From positions 23,574,851 to 23,638,850 of the forward strand of contig NC_135218.1 in the NCBI RefSeq assembly GCF_052324685.1: DNA of 64,000 nucleotides, in the 5' to 3' direction. This document shows, piece by piece, positions 12,422 to 34,262 of this stretch (positions are counted from its first letter, which is position 1; each line of letters starts with the position of its first letter). This DNA comes from Brachyhypopomus gauderio. Its lineage: Eukaryota > Chordata > Actinopteri > Gymnotiformes > Hypopomidae. The notes beneath the pieces were generated by a model. It ran no database searches. It was not told the DNA's origin and worked only from the letters and a program-made list of their open reading frames with translations. The translations under genes and the position numbers were made by a program.

Positions 12422-13840
12422 CGCGACGGCACCCGGGATCGCACGGCGCCGGCCTCTCCTCCGTGGCAGTGCCCGCGCCGGCCGGACTCGCAGGACTCGC
12501 TCCTCTCCCCCCGCCCAGACGGCTGCGGCGTCCTTATGGCCGAGCCTGCGTCTCCCTCCCCTCCTGCCTTATCTGGCGAGGTAATGTGGGGATCTTCGAG
12601 AGGCGTTATCTCCCGCCTCACCTCCCCCGGGTGCACGCTTGCCAAACCCAGCAAGCTCAGGGGAGTCGCAGGGTGTCCCCCCCCCCCCCCCCCAGGGCAG
12701 GATGGAGGGGGGCCTGGGAAAAGAACAGAGCCCCTTCGCAGCTGCAGGTCCATCCCAGACGCAGCCTTGGCCCGCTGACCCGTGTGGACAAAGTGACCTA
12801 AACGATGTAAAGTTTCTGAGCAGACTAAGCTGGGCCTGCTGACGTTGTTGTTCATTCGGACAGGCGTTTTTATGGCACGTGTGCGATGGCTTACGTTCAT
12901 CAAAACTATCAGACGAGGAGCGCTGACTGAGAATGGTCTTCTGCGTCCCTATGTAAATACGGACGTGAGGTGTTACAATAAAAGTGTGGGCCTACAACTC
13001 CAAGGTCAAAGTTCAACTATAACAATGCAGTGGGCTGGTGGCTCCATGAGGAACTAGGTGTGTAACTTTAACATTTGTTCCTGTGTACTTAGTTCAGGTG
13101 TTCACAATAGAGAAGTTAAGAGTGAGCTCTGTGAGTCCTCCATCATCTAAGCGAGAAGGAAAATATTAATTTGACTAATAGTTATAGGCAGAAGACAGAT
13201 GGATCTTACTATGTGGTAGACAATCTTGTGAAGCTTATGTGACTCCTGTTACTGGATCTAGTTGCAGATTTATATAAAGCAGGGAAATGGAACAAAGTTC
13301 CTCTATTCTTACACAATAACAGGAAGAGCCTTCGACTCGGTGTCGAGACCCTGGATCATCTTGGCCGACGTTTTAAGCTTTTCTCTGTCATACATATAAT
13401 GCAAGCAGTATTATCATCATTTTACACACTGCACATTAGCACCTCGTCGTCTTTCTTCATCTTATCGCCAATTTATTTACAGCTTCCAGAGACTTTCCTG
13501 CACTTTTACCCCATTTGACGACGTCTACAACAAATATAACAGTCTCACGTTACACGAGACGTAATGTTTATAGTGTACATTTTTAGGGCCAACAGCAGAG
13601 ACTGAGGGAATCCACGCGGATCAAGAACCCAAGCAGACATCGCTAGTGGCAAACCACTTTGTCAAGCGATCGTGGTTCGGCGATCGACTACTAAGACTTG
13701 CACATCGCACGCGCGCCGGACCACGTGGTGCCGGATTCTCCTAGAGGTGCAGCAGCGCGCTAGTTAGCGGACTGGAGGTGTCGTTAGCAGTTTAATAATA
13801 TAGTGTTTCGGTATCTTTAGGTTTATATATATATAGTGAA
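12422..13840. other. Divergent intergenic region between tcf23 and wdr12
   Basis: tcf23 and wdr12 are transcribed away from each other, so both promoters should lie here. The left part is GC-rich and contains a poly-C run at 12676-12693. The stretch 13600-13800 before wdr12 is CpG-rich with ACCACGTGGTGCCGG and several TTAGC words, typical of a housekeeping promoter. No coding exon is supportable. Confidence 0.5.
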
Positions 13841-16605
13841 ATGTCGCACCTTCAGGCGAGGTTCTTTACGAACAACAAAAAGTAAGCGCTTTGGTTGTGT
13901 AGTGATCTTAATGATGTTAGGGTGATCTCTAGCTAGGTGTTGTTCATCTGTCTACCTTCAGATAACCACACCTGAGTACACGTGTTTAAATAACCTCGCA
14001 CCTTATGATCGCCGTACCTAATTGTCTTGTATTTCTCCTTTCTGAGCGTGTCGACAGCGATGGGAGCAGCTAGCCGGCCGCAGCCTGTTAGCAACACCGT
14101 CCCGTAGCTGCAGGTCTTTATGCGTCTGGCACCATCGTGGAGATATTAACACACAACGTGACACTGTCCGCAGGTACAACATAGACCCGGTTCCGTTCTC
14201 CGTCCCCGCTGCCTCGGAAGTGCCGGATCTCAGCAATGTCATCAACACGCTCCTGCAAGCCCGCAATGGTGAGATGAATCTGCTGAGATCTCGACCAGCT
14301 CATGTGAACACGTTTATGTTCATCTCATAACAGTGTAACTGATCAACACACAGCCGGCCAGACCTCTCGGCATTTACTCTCAATATATCTCTATATATAT
14401 CTATATATCTCAATATAACTTTATATCTCCCCTGCGCTCAAGTTTGCTACTGTTTTTGTTAGAAAATAGTAGAACAGACATATTTAGAAGAGATCATCTT
14501 CAATTATTTGTAGACCGGGTGGATTGTTGAATTACTAATTTGTAACATGGTTTTTGCAGGGGATCACAAATATGTGGAGTTTGACTTTCTGGTTCGAGGG
14601 CAGTTCCTGCGTTCTTCTTTGGCCACTCATATGGAGACGGAGAACATCTCAACGGTAATCAGATGTAAAACTAAGTTACCTTGAATGTTTTAATGGGAAA
14701 TTAACATTCAACTACAGTTTATTTTGTCATAACTTATGCTTAAATCATTCCACCTTGGGAATTGACCAAGTCCTGATCTGTGTGTGCAGGAAGAAGTTGT
14801 TGAAATTGAATATGTGGAGAAGTACACAGCTCCACAGCCGGAGGAATGCATAATGCACGATGACTGGATCAGTTCAGTGGAAGCAGACTCAGAATGGTGA
14901 GAGAGGAGATGAGCTTCATGTCTGATGTTGGATTAGGACGTTCCTGTCGCCTGTGCCATCTGGCCAACGTCTTTACACCACGACACCTCTACTTCTAGCT
15001 TGTTAATCGCACATAAGCGGCGTGTACGTGAACGATCACACACCTCTCGCTGTTTGCTCGTGTGTTTCAGGATCCTCACAGGTTCGTACGATAAGACGGC
15101 GCGGATCTGGTCCCTGGAAGGGAAGGCGGTGGCGACCGTGGCGGGCCACGCGGACGTCGTGAAGGACGTGGCCTGGGTGAAGAGAGGTGAGGAGAACCTG
15201 GTGACCTTCCAAGGCTGGAGATGGACCTCTGCTTTCTGCTGCCCGCAACACACTCTGGCAGACTGCCGCACCAAAGTCGAATCTCGACACGAGGCGCAAG
15301 TCACCTGACCATCTCGAGCGCGCCGAGTTTCGGTGAGGAACCCCCACCGGGTCTAACAGCTCTGCGCTCCTCTGGTCTAGACGGCCTGAGCTCGCTGCTG
15401 CTGACAGCCTCACTGGACCAGACGGTTCTCCTGTGGGAATGGAGCTCGGAGAAGAACAAGCTGAGGGCCCGGCACTGCTGCCGTGGACACGCCGGGAGCG
15501 TGGACACCATCGCCGTGCACCCCACGCGCACCAAGGTGTGAGACAGCCAGGAGACGTTTACGCAAAAGAGCAAAAGATCTGCACGCAGACATTTAGTTAT
15601 TGGTTAATTTCTATTATTCACCATCAACTCAACAGGGTCCCGGAAAAATTTAATGCTGTATGTTTATTTCCATGGTTCACAGTTGTCTGAAATGACAGTA
15701 ATTTGAGTTTTTAAAGGTTATTAGTTGAGTTGTTCATGGGTAATTAATGTCCTGCTCTTTTTTTGTTAGTTTTGCAGTGGCTCTTGGGACAAAATGCTGA
15801 AGATCTGGTCAGCAGGTAAAATGGCGTGAAATATGAATGTAGAAGAAAAATAACCCCTAATTTGTAAAAGATTTTAAAAACATCCCTTGCAGTTCCCACG
15901 GAGGAGGAAGACGAGGAAGAAGAGACCAACAGGCCGCGAAAGAAACAGAGAACTGAGCAGCTGGGCCTGACACGGGTGAGCACACACACACACACACACA
16001 CGCACCCCACACAAATTAAGCTTTGTCCTAGGCCAAGAAGAATATCCCTCTCAGGATGTTACGCCTGATATGGAGTCAGTGTGTCTGTGGTTTGGCCTGA
16101 TTTGACCTGTGGTGAGCCGAGAACTGGTGCTATATTGCCGTGGTGATGATGACCGTAACCTCGGATACAGACACCACTGATGACTCTGTCGGGACACGTG
16201 GAAGCCGTGTCCAGTGTGCTGTGGACGGACGGCGAGGAGCTGTGCAGTGCATCCTGGGACCACACCATTCGCCTGTGGGACGCAGAGACGGGCAGCCAGA
16301 AGAGCACGCTGGTGAGACACTCACTTCCAGGGTAAAAACAGTGACGGGCTTTCGCCTGTAGGTGGTGCTATAACTCTGCCTCCTGGAGACACACATTCAC
16401 ATTGGTGTGTTGGTATACTTCATGCTTGGAATATGGAATGATGGAGATGATCTGGGTGGTCAGCTGATCAAGATTGCTTGGTACAACTGTGTTGTAGACA
16501 GGAAGCAAAGTGTTCAACTGTGTCTCCTATTCACCGCTGTGTCGCCGCCTGGCAACAGGAAGTACAGACAGACACGTGCGTCTGTGGGACCCCCGCTCTA
16601 AAGGT

Positions 16606-16640
<35 letters not shown>

Positions 16641-16695
16641 TCATAGATGAGGGAATGTTTGTTTCTTTGTGTGAACCTCCCTGTTTCCCGCTCTG

Positions 16696-16731
<36 letters not shown>

Positions 16732-17314
16732 AGATGGCTCTCTGGTCCTGCTCTCTCTGACGTCTCACACCGGGTGGGTGACGACGGTCAGGTGGTCTCC
16801 CTCCCACGAGCAGCAGCTCATCTCCGGCTCTCTGGACAACCTCGTCAAGCTCTGGGACACCAGGAGGTACGCAAACGTGTCTGTCTCATCTCTCCTTGTC
16901 CGTCCAGCGAGGGCGGGGTTAGATGGAGGGGCCGGCTGTCTGGGCGGAGCCGTGGTCGTCCGTGCCGCACATTTCTCTGCTTTTCATTCAGTACTTCCTG
17001 TCTGACTTCTTCTTCCTGTCTGCAGCTGTAAGGCTCCTCTGTACGACCTGGAAGCCCACGAGGACAAAGTTCTGTGTGCTGATTGGACAGACAGTGGGGT
17101 AAGACAGGGGAGGAAGGAGGGTGTGTGTGTGTGCGCGTGTGTGTGTGTAAGATGCAAATGTATCGTCTATACTGGAAATACAGGTCAGCTGTCTCATATT
17201 CTGTATGTGACGATATCACGGCTGATCATCTTCCAGATGATTCTGAGTGGAGGAGCAGACAACAAACTCTACACCTACAGATACACGACCTGCTCATCCG
17301 ACGATGGGGCGTAG
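13841..17314 (+). CDS. wdr12: WDR12, PeBoW ribosome-biogenesis WD40 protein (13 exons)
   Basis: WDR12 (yeast Ytm1) forms the PeBoW complex with PES1 and BOP1 and is needed for pre-rRNA processing and 60S assembly in the nucleolus. Exons: 13841-13881, 14174-14268, 14560-14654, 14790-14896, 15071-15186, 15381-15535, 15770-15815, 15893-15975, 16171-16311, 16498-16603, 16734-16866, 17026-17098, 17237-17314. They join in phase to 422 residues; human is 423. Residues about 5-90 form the NLE/UBL-like domain ([19 protein letters not shown]) that the MDN1 ATPase recognises in the family. Seven WD40 repeats follow, with blades such as [71 protein letters not shown] and [12 protein letters not shown]. 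An acidic loop after blade 3 reads EEEDEEEE. The exon 11 acceptor AG is the end of a (CA)n tract. Confidence 0.96.
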
Positions 17315-17851
17315 AGCCCGCCCCCGCTTCCACGACAACACCGAGCCGCGCCATGGAAACACCATAACAACATCCAGCCGCATCACCATGGAAAGAAGCT
17401 TAAGAATTCCATCACGACCTTTCACCCTCAGAACTACACTGAACAAAGAGTACTAGTCACTCTCCAGTTGATTTCCACAGTGTTTTAGTATTTGTATTTT
17501 TGATATTTTCAGTGTGTTTTTCCCTTTGGTCTCCCCCTTTTACCTCTTTCCCTTTGTAATCAAATTGAACATAAAGATATCATTAGCTGATGAACACGGG
17601 TATGATACAGTAATAACAGCCTCTCTCTGTCTTGATGCTATGGGTGTAATTATGTACAGGGTCTGTGTTCACTGTGTGTTATGTCTGCAGAATAAGGATG
17701 ATAATCTATTGGGATTGTGTTACCATAGCAGAACATCACTAATTATATTAAAATGAAGTGTTGATAGGACTGACCTGAAACATAATTGTCTGGGGTGTTT
17801 GAGATTTGACCGGAAAGTCACAGCACAAAAGAAATATCCCTTGTAGTTTGT

Positions 17852-17857
17852 AATAAA
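17852..17857 (+). terminator. Candidate wdr12 polyadenylation signal
   Basis: An AATAAA about 540 bases past the wdr12 stop, followed by a GT-rich stretch (CTTGTTTGTATATTGTGGCTG). It is the first canonical signal seen downstream of the gene. Confidence 0.6.
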
Positions 17858-18029
17858 GGGCTTGTTTGTATATTGTGGCTGTATTGGATATTTCAGAGGA
17901 AGCATTAATTCACCATAACATTTATTCTGTATGCCCAGCAGAACTGATAAACAAGTCCTGGGTCAATGCCTTGGATTTAAGTTGTTTTATTGATAAGTCA
18001 GCTGGTTTGTCCATTGAAAGATACATTAC

Positions 18030-18228
18030 TCATTTACAGCATTTGTCAGACGCCCTTATCCAGAGCGACTTACATTTTTATCTCTTTTTTTTTTATACAA
18101 GTGAGCAATTGAGGGTAAAGGGCCTTGCTCAGGGTCACCTCAGTCATGGCCTCAGGTCTGGGGATTGAACCCACGACCCTCCGGTCACAAGACCAGTTCC
18201 CTAACCACCAGGCCATGACTGCCCTACC
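18030..18228. repeat. Dispersed fish repeat (TCAGACGCCCTTATCCAGAG family)
   Basis: The stretch carries the familiar teleost repeat words: CAGACGCCCTTATCCAGAGC, GGGCCTTGCTCAGGGTCACC, GGGGATTGAACCCACGACC, and CCCTAACCACCAGGCCATGA near the end. I recognise it as a widely dispersed fish interspersed repeat but cannot assign a class with certainty. It lies between wdr12 and ercc3. A second fragment with the same core in the other orientation is at 58340-58375. Confidence 0.7.
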
Positions 18229-18531
18229 TACTCCCTCCTGTTACACATTACTACTTGAACTGAATTTGTCGAGAGTAATGAATGTAGAGCAAGCGTGTAC
18301 TAAGAGAGATGTTTGTAATGCCAATATCGAACACAAGGTGGCGATACGCCGCCACATCGTGTATCGTATCGGCCCCGTCGTCCCTCAAGAAGAAGCTCGA
18401 CCAACATGGCCGACTGGGACGCGCAGCGACCAGGACACACACACACGCACACACACAGTCTGCGTGTTTTCTTTATGTAGATCATTACACAGTCGCCGTA
18501 TTCGAGCAAACATTTAATCCTTACACTCACT

Positions 18532-27514
<8,983 letters not shown>

Positions 27515-28100
27515 CCCCGCCCCCACGCCGTATCAGGCCCCGCCCCGTGAAGGCGGGATTCGCTGGGGAGGCGTGCAGCAGTGCCTCTGAGATGGGAGAC
27601 GGTGCTAGATGGCACTGTGAATACAGCTGTTCTCCAGAAGCCTTTAGCGGAGACTCCAAAGAACTGATGGAGAGATGAGAACACCACCACCACAGGAAGG
27701 TGACCCAGGTGGACCACAGAAAAGCATAAAACCAAACCAATATCTCAATAGAGCAAATAAATGTGCCCTGAACCTGTGGAAGATTGAGCACCAGTGTTTA
27801 AAGGTGGTAGAACTTTTTGTCTGAAGGTGAAGATGATCATTACTGCAGTGGATTTGGGAATCATTTAGGCACTTTTCAAAGGCTCCGTGTTCAAACCAGC
27901 AGCAACTTTTCACACCTATTAGAGCCTGAATTGTGTGTAGTAAGGGGAGACTTAGTGTTGCCTCTCCCTGTGACAGGATTGGATAAACAGTATATAGTTA
28001 ATGGATTCCATATCGATGATAAGTTTTTGTATTGTGTATGATTGCAATTAATGTCATGAGGAAAAGTAAATAAAAGGAGCTGTATTTGTAATGTGAACCG
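27515..28100 (+). other. ercc3 3' UTR
   Basis: Non-coding sequence after the ercc3 stop. An AATAAA at 28069-28074 is the likely polyadenylation signal, about 555 bases downstream of the stop. No other structure is evident. Confidence 0.65.
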
Positions 28101-28595
28101 TCTTGTAGGACGAAATAATCACGTTATGAATGGAACAAAAGAATGTCTGTTATTCCTGCTGACGGGGTTATTTTGTTTTTTTTTTCAATCTTGGGTTGAT
28201 TTAATCTGTACTCAGTTTTCCTGCCAGCCACTTCGCCTTAGCAGCTTCTGCGGTGGCCCAATTGGCTAAAATACAAACTTACAATCCTCAGGTTGCCCTT
28301 CGGTGACCTTCTCTCTTGTCACATAAACGTGGTCCCAGATCGTGTTCCCTGAATGAATACGGCTTTTTAAAAAAAGAGAAGATTCCCTGTAGTCAAGAGC
28401 GTCACCCAGAATCGTGTGCTTTAATCTGTACTAGGTCTCCCCCAAATATGGCAGGAGACAGTGAATCACGTAAATGGGTAACCTGGAAGGAACCTTCTCG
28501 GCTTTCAGTGAAACAGGTGGGTCCATTCGGCTAACAGGCTGTACAATGTGCTGTTCCTGTAATCCTACTAAACGGAAGTGTATCTACAATGACCT

Positions 28596-28778
28596 GAGGT
28601 GCCAATTCCAGATCAGAAAGTAAAAGTCCTCACCAGGATTTTGCTCAGGCTTCCTGGATTGTGGATCAAATTCCTTGATTCCACTAATTTTACCTGGATT
28701 GCACTAATTAGAAAATCTAGCAAGCTTGAGCAAAATCCTGGTGAGGACTTTACTTTCTGAACCAGGAATTGACACCTC
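28596..28778. mobile_element. MITE-like element with about 50-bp terminal inverted repeats
   Basis: The left end reads GAGGTGCCAATTCC, then AGAAAGTAAAAGTCCTCACC and AGGATTTTGCTC. The right end is the reverse complement with a few changes (GAGGTGTCAATTCC, AGAAAGTAAAGTCCTCACC, AGGATTTTGCTC). The central 70 bases are AT-rich. There is no coding capacity, so it is a non-autonomous DNA transposon; CTGA-like sequence at both edges may be a target-site duplication, but I am not sure. Family not assigned. Confidence 0.75.
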
Positions 28779-29189
28779 TGACTCGAATTGAACTTGTGTG
28801 CAACTTGGAAATCTTTGAGAGGAAGAAATACATTTCGCTATTTTTTTAGCTTGCATACCAACCCGCGGAGCCCCTTTCGTTCCGTTTCTCTTCACGTGTT
28901 TCCACCTGCTCCCTTAATTCGCAGTAGCGGTAATAACGCGAAGTGACATCGACATCTTACGTACAGGTGACAGTGTTGGAAAAACTGCGGTGAAGTTGGT
29001 ATCACGTTTGCACATTCGGGATTCTTTCTTCAATAACTTGCAAAATATTTAAACACCTACAACTTCGCGTCAAGAATAAGCGTATTTTAAATTGTAGACT
29101 TATTTTAATGTACTACTGTCTCCGCTGCAACATTTAAGGCACCGTCTACAAATTACCTTAACACGGACGCAGTCGTAAAGATCCCGTTT

Positions 29190-29460
29190 TTTGCAATAAT
29201 TTCAATAGCTTTTAAAATGTCCTTCATAAAACCACCAAACAAGTTGTATTACATAAAGTGCACGATCTACGGCAAACTACAACTCTTAGCTGGGTATTTG
29301 TGGTCGTCAGTTTATGTCTTAAGAATTTCAATAGCTTTTAAACGTCTTAAGTCCACAAACAAATTGTATTAGACTACATAAAGTGCATCTTAAACAACCC
29401 ACAACTCTTTGGTGTGTATTTATACCTTATTTAAAATTTCAGTAGCTTTTATTGTTTGTA
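29190..29460. repeat. Degenerate tandem repeat of about 130-140 bp
   Basis: Two diverged full copies share ATTTCAATAGCTTTTAAA, then CAAACAA(G/A)TTGTATTA, ACATAAAGTGCA and ACAACTCTT. A third, partial copy begins near 29437 (TTTCAGTAGCTTTTA). The divergence suggests an old duplication. Confidence 0.65.
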
Positions 29461-30466
29461 TTTTTATTGAACATGTGGTAGCGATGTTGAGCTCATCCTT
29501 ATATTAAAGGGGATTACTTTCCCATAGGCAAGAATCTGTGTTGGGTAATTGAATCAATTGCAATGGATTTTTTTAAAACAAAACCTGCCCACCACAAATA
29601 GAAATAAAAGTGATTCATACCAATTCAAGAGATTGTTGTTTAGGATGCACATATTTTACCACAACTTGTTTGGAGGTCTTATGATGGACAGGTTAAAAGC
29701 AATTTTAAAAAACTGCGCAGTGCTTTGGGGCCTTTACGACCGCAACTTTCGTCCGCGTTAACGTTTGTGCAAAGAAACAACGTAAATCGCGAATATCATC
29801 TGTAGCGTCTTTGTTATTTGTAAACGAGGGGAGTTTCTGCAGAGGAGTGTGAATTCAGCACAACACCGACATCATCTAATTGGGTCCTGATGTCTTTCCC
29901 GAGAGGACAATATGGCGACTTACTTGCTACTGGCACCTATAAATTACTTTCATTAGTTTTCAAATGACTTTCAGTAGCAAACATATGTGTGCGTAGGCAC
30001 AAAGTCAAATGGCACAGTCACATGGCAGTGTCTGAAAACCAAATGTCGTTGTCATATGGCAGCGTAACCTTTACGTAAGATGTCGGTGTCTTTCCGTGTT
30101 ATTCTCTTAATTGGGCAAACATTATTTGAGTTTTCCTCAAGCCGTTACCTCGGTTGTGCTGCAGAACCATCCAACCACACAGAAAAAGAAGACGGCAAAA
30201 TCTGCCACGAGCTACCACTCATAATAATGAATGAGCGACATCAAGAAAAGCTCCTTATTTTGTAGGAAGGTACACCCAGCCTGCTGACCCAACACATCCG
30301 CCCGTGAGGACTCACCCTGGGTCAGACCCCAAGCGTCCAACCCCCTTCTCCATTAAACTCGCACCTGCGTTCAAAAGCGGCCACTCAGTTCTCCTCCACA
30401 CCTGCCCAGTGAAGGTGCGACTCCCCTGATCCACCACGACCGCTCACAGCGTCTAAGGTCGGCCCG

Positions 30467-33129
30467 ATGGCTCTCAGTCTCCTCCTCGGTGCTGCTCGGA
30501 GAAGTCTACAGAACCAGGTGAACACGCAGCTTCTCCTGCAGGTCAGCGCGCTGCACAGATCCGCCGGCGGGACGCTGAACTCCTCTGAGGGCCGAGCGGG
30601 TGTGCAGGAGGAGCTCGGCGGACACGCGGCGGAGCGACGGGAGGTGAAGACCCTGCGGGAGATGCCGGGACCCAGCGCCATCGGGAACCTAATTGAGTTC
30701 TTTTACCGAGATGGCTTCAGTCGCATTCACGAGATCCAGGTTCATTACTTCATGCATTTATTTAATTTATAGTAATAAACTTGGTCCTCTGTGTTCACAT
30801 TTCCTCTGCGTTTTCCCCTAGAAAAGTGACACGTATAGAATTGAAGGGAAACAATTGGAGTAATATTTAAAAGTTTTAAATAAGACCAAATGAATACCAA
30901 GATAAATGTTTTTTTATCTGCTGTAAATTCTGTCAGATATGCAAATTCATTTCCAAAAGGCAAACGAGGACAGAAATAAAGAGTTGTGGTTGTCATGTAA
31001 GATTGGGGATATTGGACCCAGCCAGTCCGGTGGGTTCGTTAACTACGCGGACAGCGCAGGGAGCGCTAAAGGGGTTCGGTAAAGAGTAAATGGAGTGAGA
31101 AAAAATGCGATAGATTTAAAACAAAATTTACAGCCTCCTAAATGGAAACAAAAAAAAAACCAGGGTATTATTTGATTTAAGGCAGTAAACAGTGGTGCTA
31201 TGTCGTTCAAACTACTTGCTTTAAACGACGCGGTTCCGAAGGTAGTAATGCACCGACTGAAATGGGTCATTCCGCTGATGAACGATTGATTCATTGCGAC
31301 TGGGTGTTGCACAGAAATCTCACCGCCGAACCAACTGGACCCTCATAATAATGAGTCAAACACCAATACAAATATTTTAGGTGTTGTGATTCCTGTGTGC
31401 TGCTGGCTCACAGCGGACATAACTACTTCTGTACAAGTTAATGTGAGAGAATGACCACATTGTGATTATATTTAATTTATTAAGGTACAGTAGGCTCTCG
31501 TATTCAGATTGCGCATGGGTACGGAGTCAATTATAGTTTCTTTACAGTAAAATGTACAAAGCTGTTATGTCTAGTGTATGGTAGTGTTGGTAAACTAGAA
31601 TTCGGCAGTCGGAACCAGTTATTTTAACCGCAAGACCGCGAGCGCATATTAAATACTCGGGAGTCGCTCGTTCTTAATCTGGGCTGTTTTCTGGTACTCT
31701 AGGGTAATTGAGTTTTCTGGTATCTCTTGTACGTTCTTTTAATGTGTGATTGCCAATATTTACACTAGCATCTTGCTTACAAGGCATTTCTTTCTGTGGT
31801 TTGTATAACTCTGTCTAACTCTGCACAGAGCAGTCAGATTTTGGCAGTTTTAATTGCCCTACAGTCATGTGTTAGCTTGTTGCACTAGGTATGAAAATAA
31901 ACTAAGCACTACACATCAAGAGATGCGTGCGTTAGAGGTCGGCTGTGATGAGAATGATCAAAACACGTATGTTTTGATCATTCTGAACACATCGGTTTAT
32001 GCATGATGCCTTTGAAATGTCTTAGGCCAGTGGTTCCCAAAGTGGGGGGCGCGCCCCCTAGGTGGGGCGCGGAGCTATTGCAGGGGGGGCGCGGAGCTTG
32101 AAAGTAAAACTTGCACATGTGTTAGGGATGCACCGATTCCGATATTAATATCTGAAAAAATTCTAGATCGGGTATCGGGGACAATGTGACCGATCCATAA
32201 AAACGGATCTATTCAGTCTAATTCTATGCTTGTATTGCTTGCTTTTCGGAGTTAGTTCAACCTTAATACTCGCGCTGGTGGTATTCCACTTAGTCCGTTT
32301 ATTTGCTGGTTGACCAAAATAAACCTGGGCTCCAGCAATACTTCACTGTTCATACATGAACTGGTGAGTTGTCCAAAGCTCTCATCTACTAAAGGGGGGC
32401 ACGGCAGAAAAAGTTTGGGAACCACTGCCTTAGGCTATAGCCAGGAGGGTGTGGAGAGAGATAGAACACCCCCTTGTAGAGGACCTGCACGTCCACAAAT
32501 AATAATAATAAAACATCACTACTTTATTTCTCACTTTTTTGTATCCCTCACACACACACACACACTCACACACACACACACACACACACCCTTCCCAGAT
32601 GGAACACAGTAAGAAATATGGGAAGATCTTTAAGTCGCGCTTTGGACCACAGCTGGTTGTATCGATAGCGGATCGAGATCTGGTAGCGCAGGTTCTTCGG
32701 GCCGAGGGCGAGGCCCCTCAGAGAGCCAACATGGAGTCATGGAAGGAGTACCGGGACATGAGGGGCCGATCCACGGGCCTGATCTCAGCGTGAGTCTCCC
32801 GCCTACATATGTCTGTGTGTGCTTGTAGTCAGAGGGTTACTGCTTCCAATCCTTTACGGTCTGATGGTGTTGTTTCTGGTCATGGCGTTTTGTTTTATGT
32901 AGAATATGTAAGTGTGTGTGTGTTCTCTGCAGTGAAGCAGATGACTGGCTGAAGATGCGTCGTGTGCTACGTCAGCTGATTTTGCGCCCGCGTGACGTGG
33001 CCGTGTTCTCAGCTGACGTGAACGCGGTTGTGGCGGATCTGGTGACGAGAGTCCGCAAGCTCCGCCTCCAGCAGACCGACAACCTCACTGTACTCAACGT
33101 CAACGACCTGTTCTTCAAATACTCCATGG

Positions 33130-33207
<78 letters not shown>

Positions 33208-33210
33208 TGT

Positions 33211-33243
<33 letters not shown>

Positions 33244-33775
33244 CGTGTGCGTGTGCGTGTGTGTGTGTGTGCGCGTGTGTGTGTGTGTGTGTGTGCATGC
33301 ACATGTGATTGCATTAACCAGAGTTATTTCATTGCTTGCGAATATTCGTGTCTGTCTTCCTAATCTAACAATATTCCTATTTTCAAACATTATCTTCCCT
33401 GCGCTCCAATAACAACATGCTCCTTCACTGCTGAAGCGTCTGTGCTGAGGTTTGTGCTCTAGTGTGGGATAACTAACTCCCTGATACTCCTCTATCACCA
33501 CCAATCGGATCTTAGGGGTGGCGACCATCTTGTACGAGACCCGCCTGGGTTGCTTGGAAGATGAGATCCCCAAGATGAGTGAGGAGTACATCGGGGCTCT
33601 CCACCTCATGTTCAGCTCCTTCAAGACCACCATGTACGCTGGCGCCATCCCCAAGTGGCTGCGGCCTGTCGTGCCCAAACCCTGGGCAGAGTTCTGCCGC
33701 TCCTGGGACGGCCTCTTCCGGTTCAGTAAGTGCACTGGGGTGAGAGTACTGGGATGTGGGCGGCCGCTGAAGCAT

Positions 33776-33863
<88 letters not shown>

Positions 33864-34181
33864 TCAGGCCAGATTCACGTTGACAGGAAGTTGGAGGAGA
33901 TCAGGAGGAAGCTTGAGAAGAGCGAGGAGGTAAAAGGTGGACTTCTCACCCACATGCTGGTCACCAAGGAGATGAACCTGGAAGAGATCTACGCCAACAT
34001 GACTGAAATGTTGCTAGCTGGCGTGGACACAGTAAGAAAGCGTGTGTGTGTGTGCGTGTGTGCGTGTGTGTGTGAATAATGGCTCTCTTGTAGGCTCCTC
34101 TTTTAAAACGTGTTTTTCTTTTCTCAGGCTGTAAAGCTTTGGTATTATTCCCTAGTGCTTAATCCAGCTGTACCCAAAACA

Positions 34182-34221
<40 letters not shown>

Positions 34222-34223
34222 TG

Positions 34224-34262
<39 letters not shown>

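Larger units (their letters stand above)
28101..30466. other. Intergenic region between ercc3 and cyp27c1
   Basis: No gene is supportable here. It holds a MITE-like element (28596-28778) and a degenerate tandem repeat (about 29190-29460). The last 200 bases before cyp27c1 become GC-richer and probably contain its 5' UTR and promoter. Confidence 0.6.

Noticed and set aside
12322-12903. Minus-strand open frame of 193 codons overlapping tcf23 exon 1
   Set aside because: It is in a different frame from the bHLH-joined exon 1 and is Gly/Arg/Pro-rich as expected from GC-rich promoter DNA.
16130-16165. GGTGATGATGACC in wdr12 intron 8 as a C box
   Set aside because: It is too close to the exon 9 acceptor to fit a whole snoRNA.
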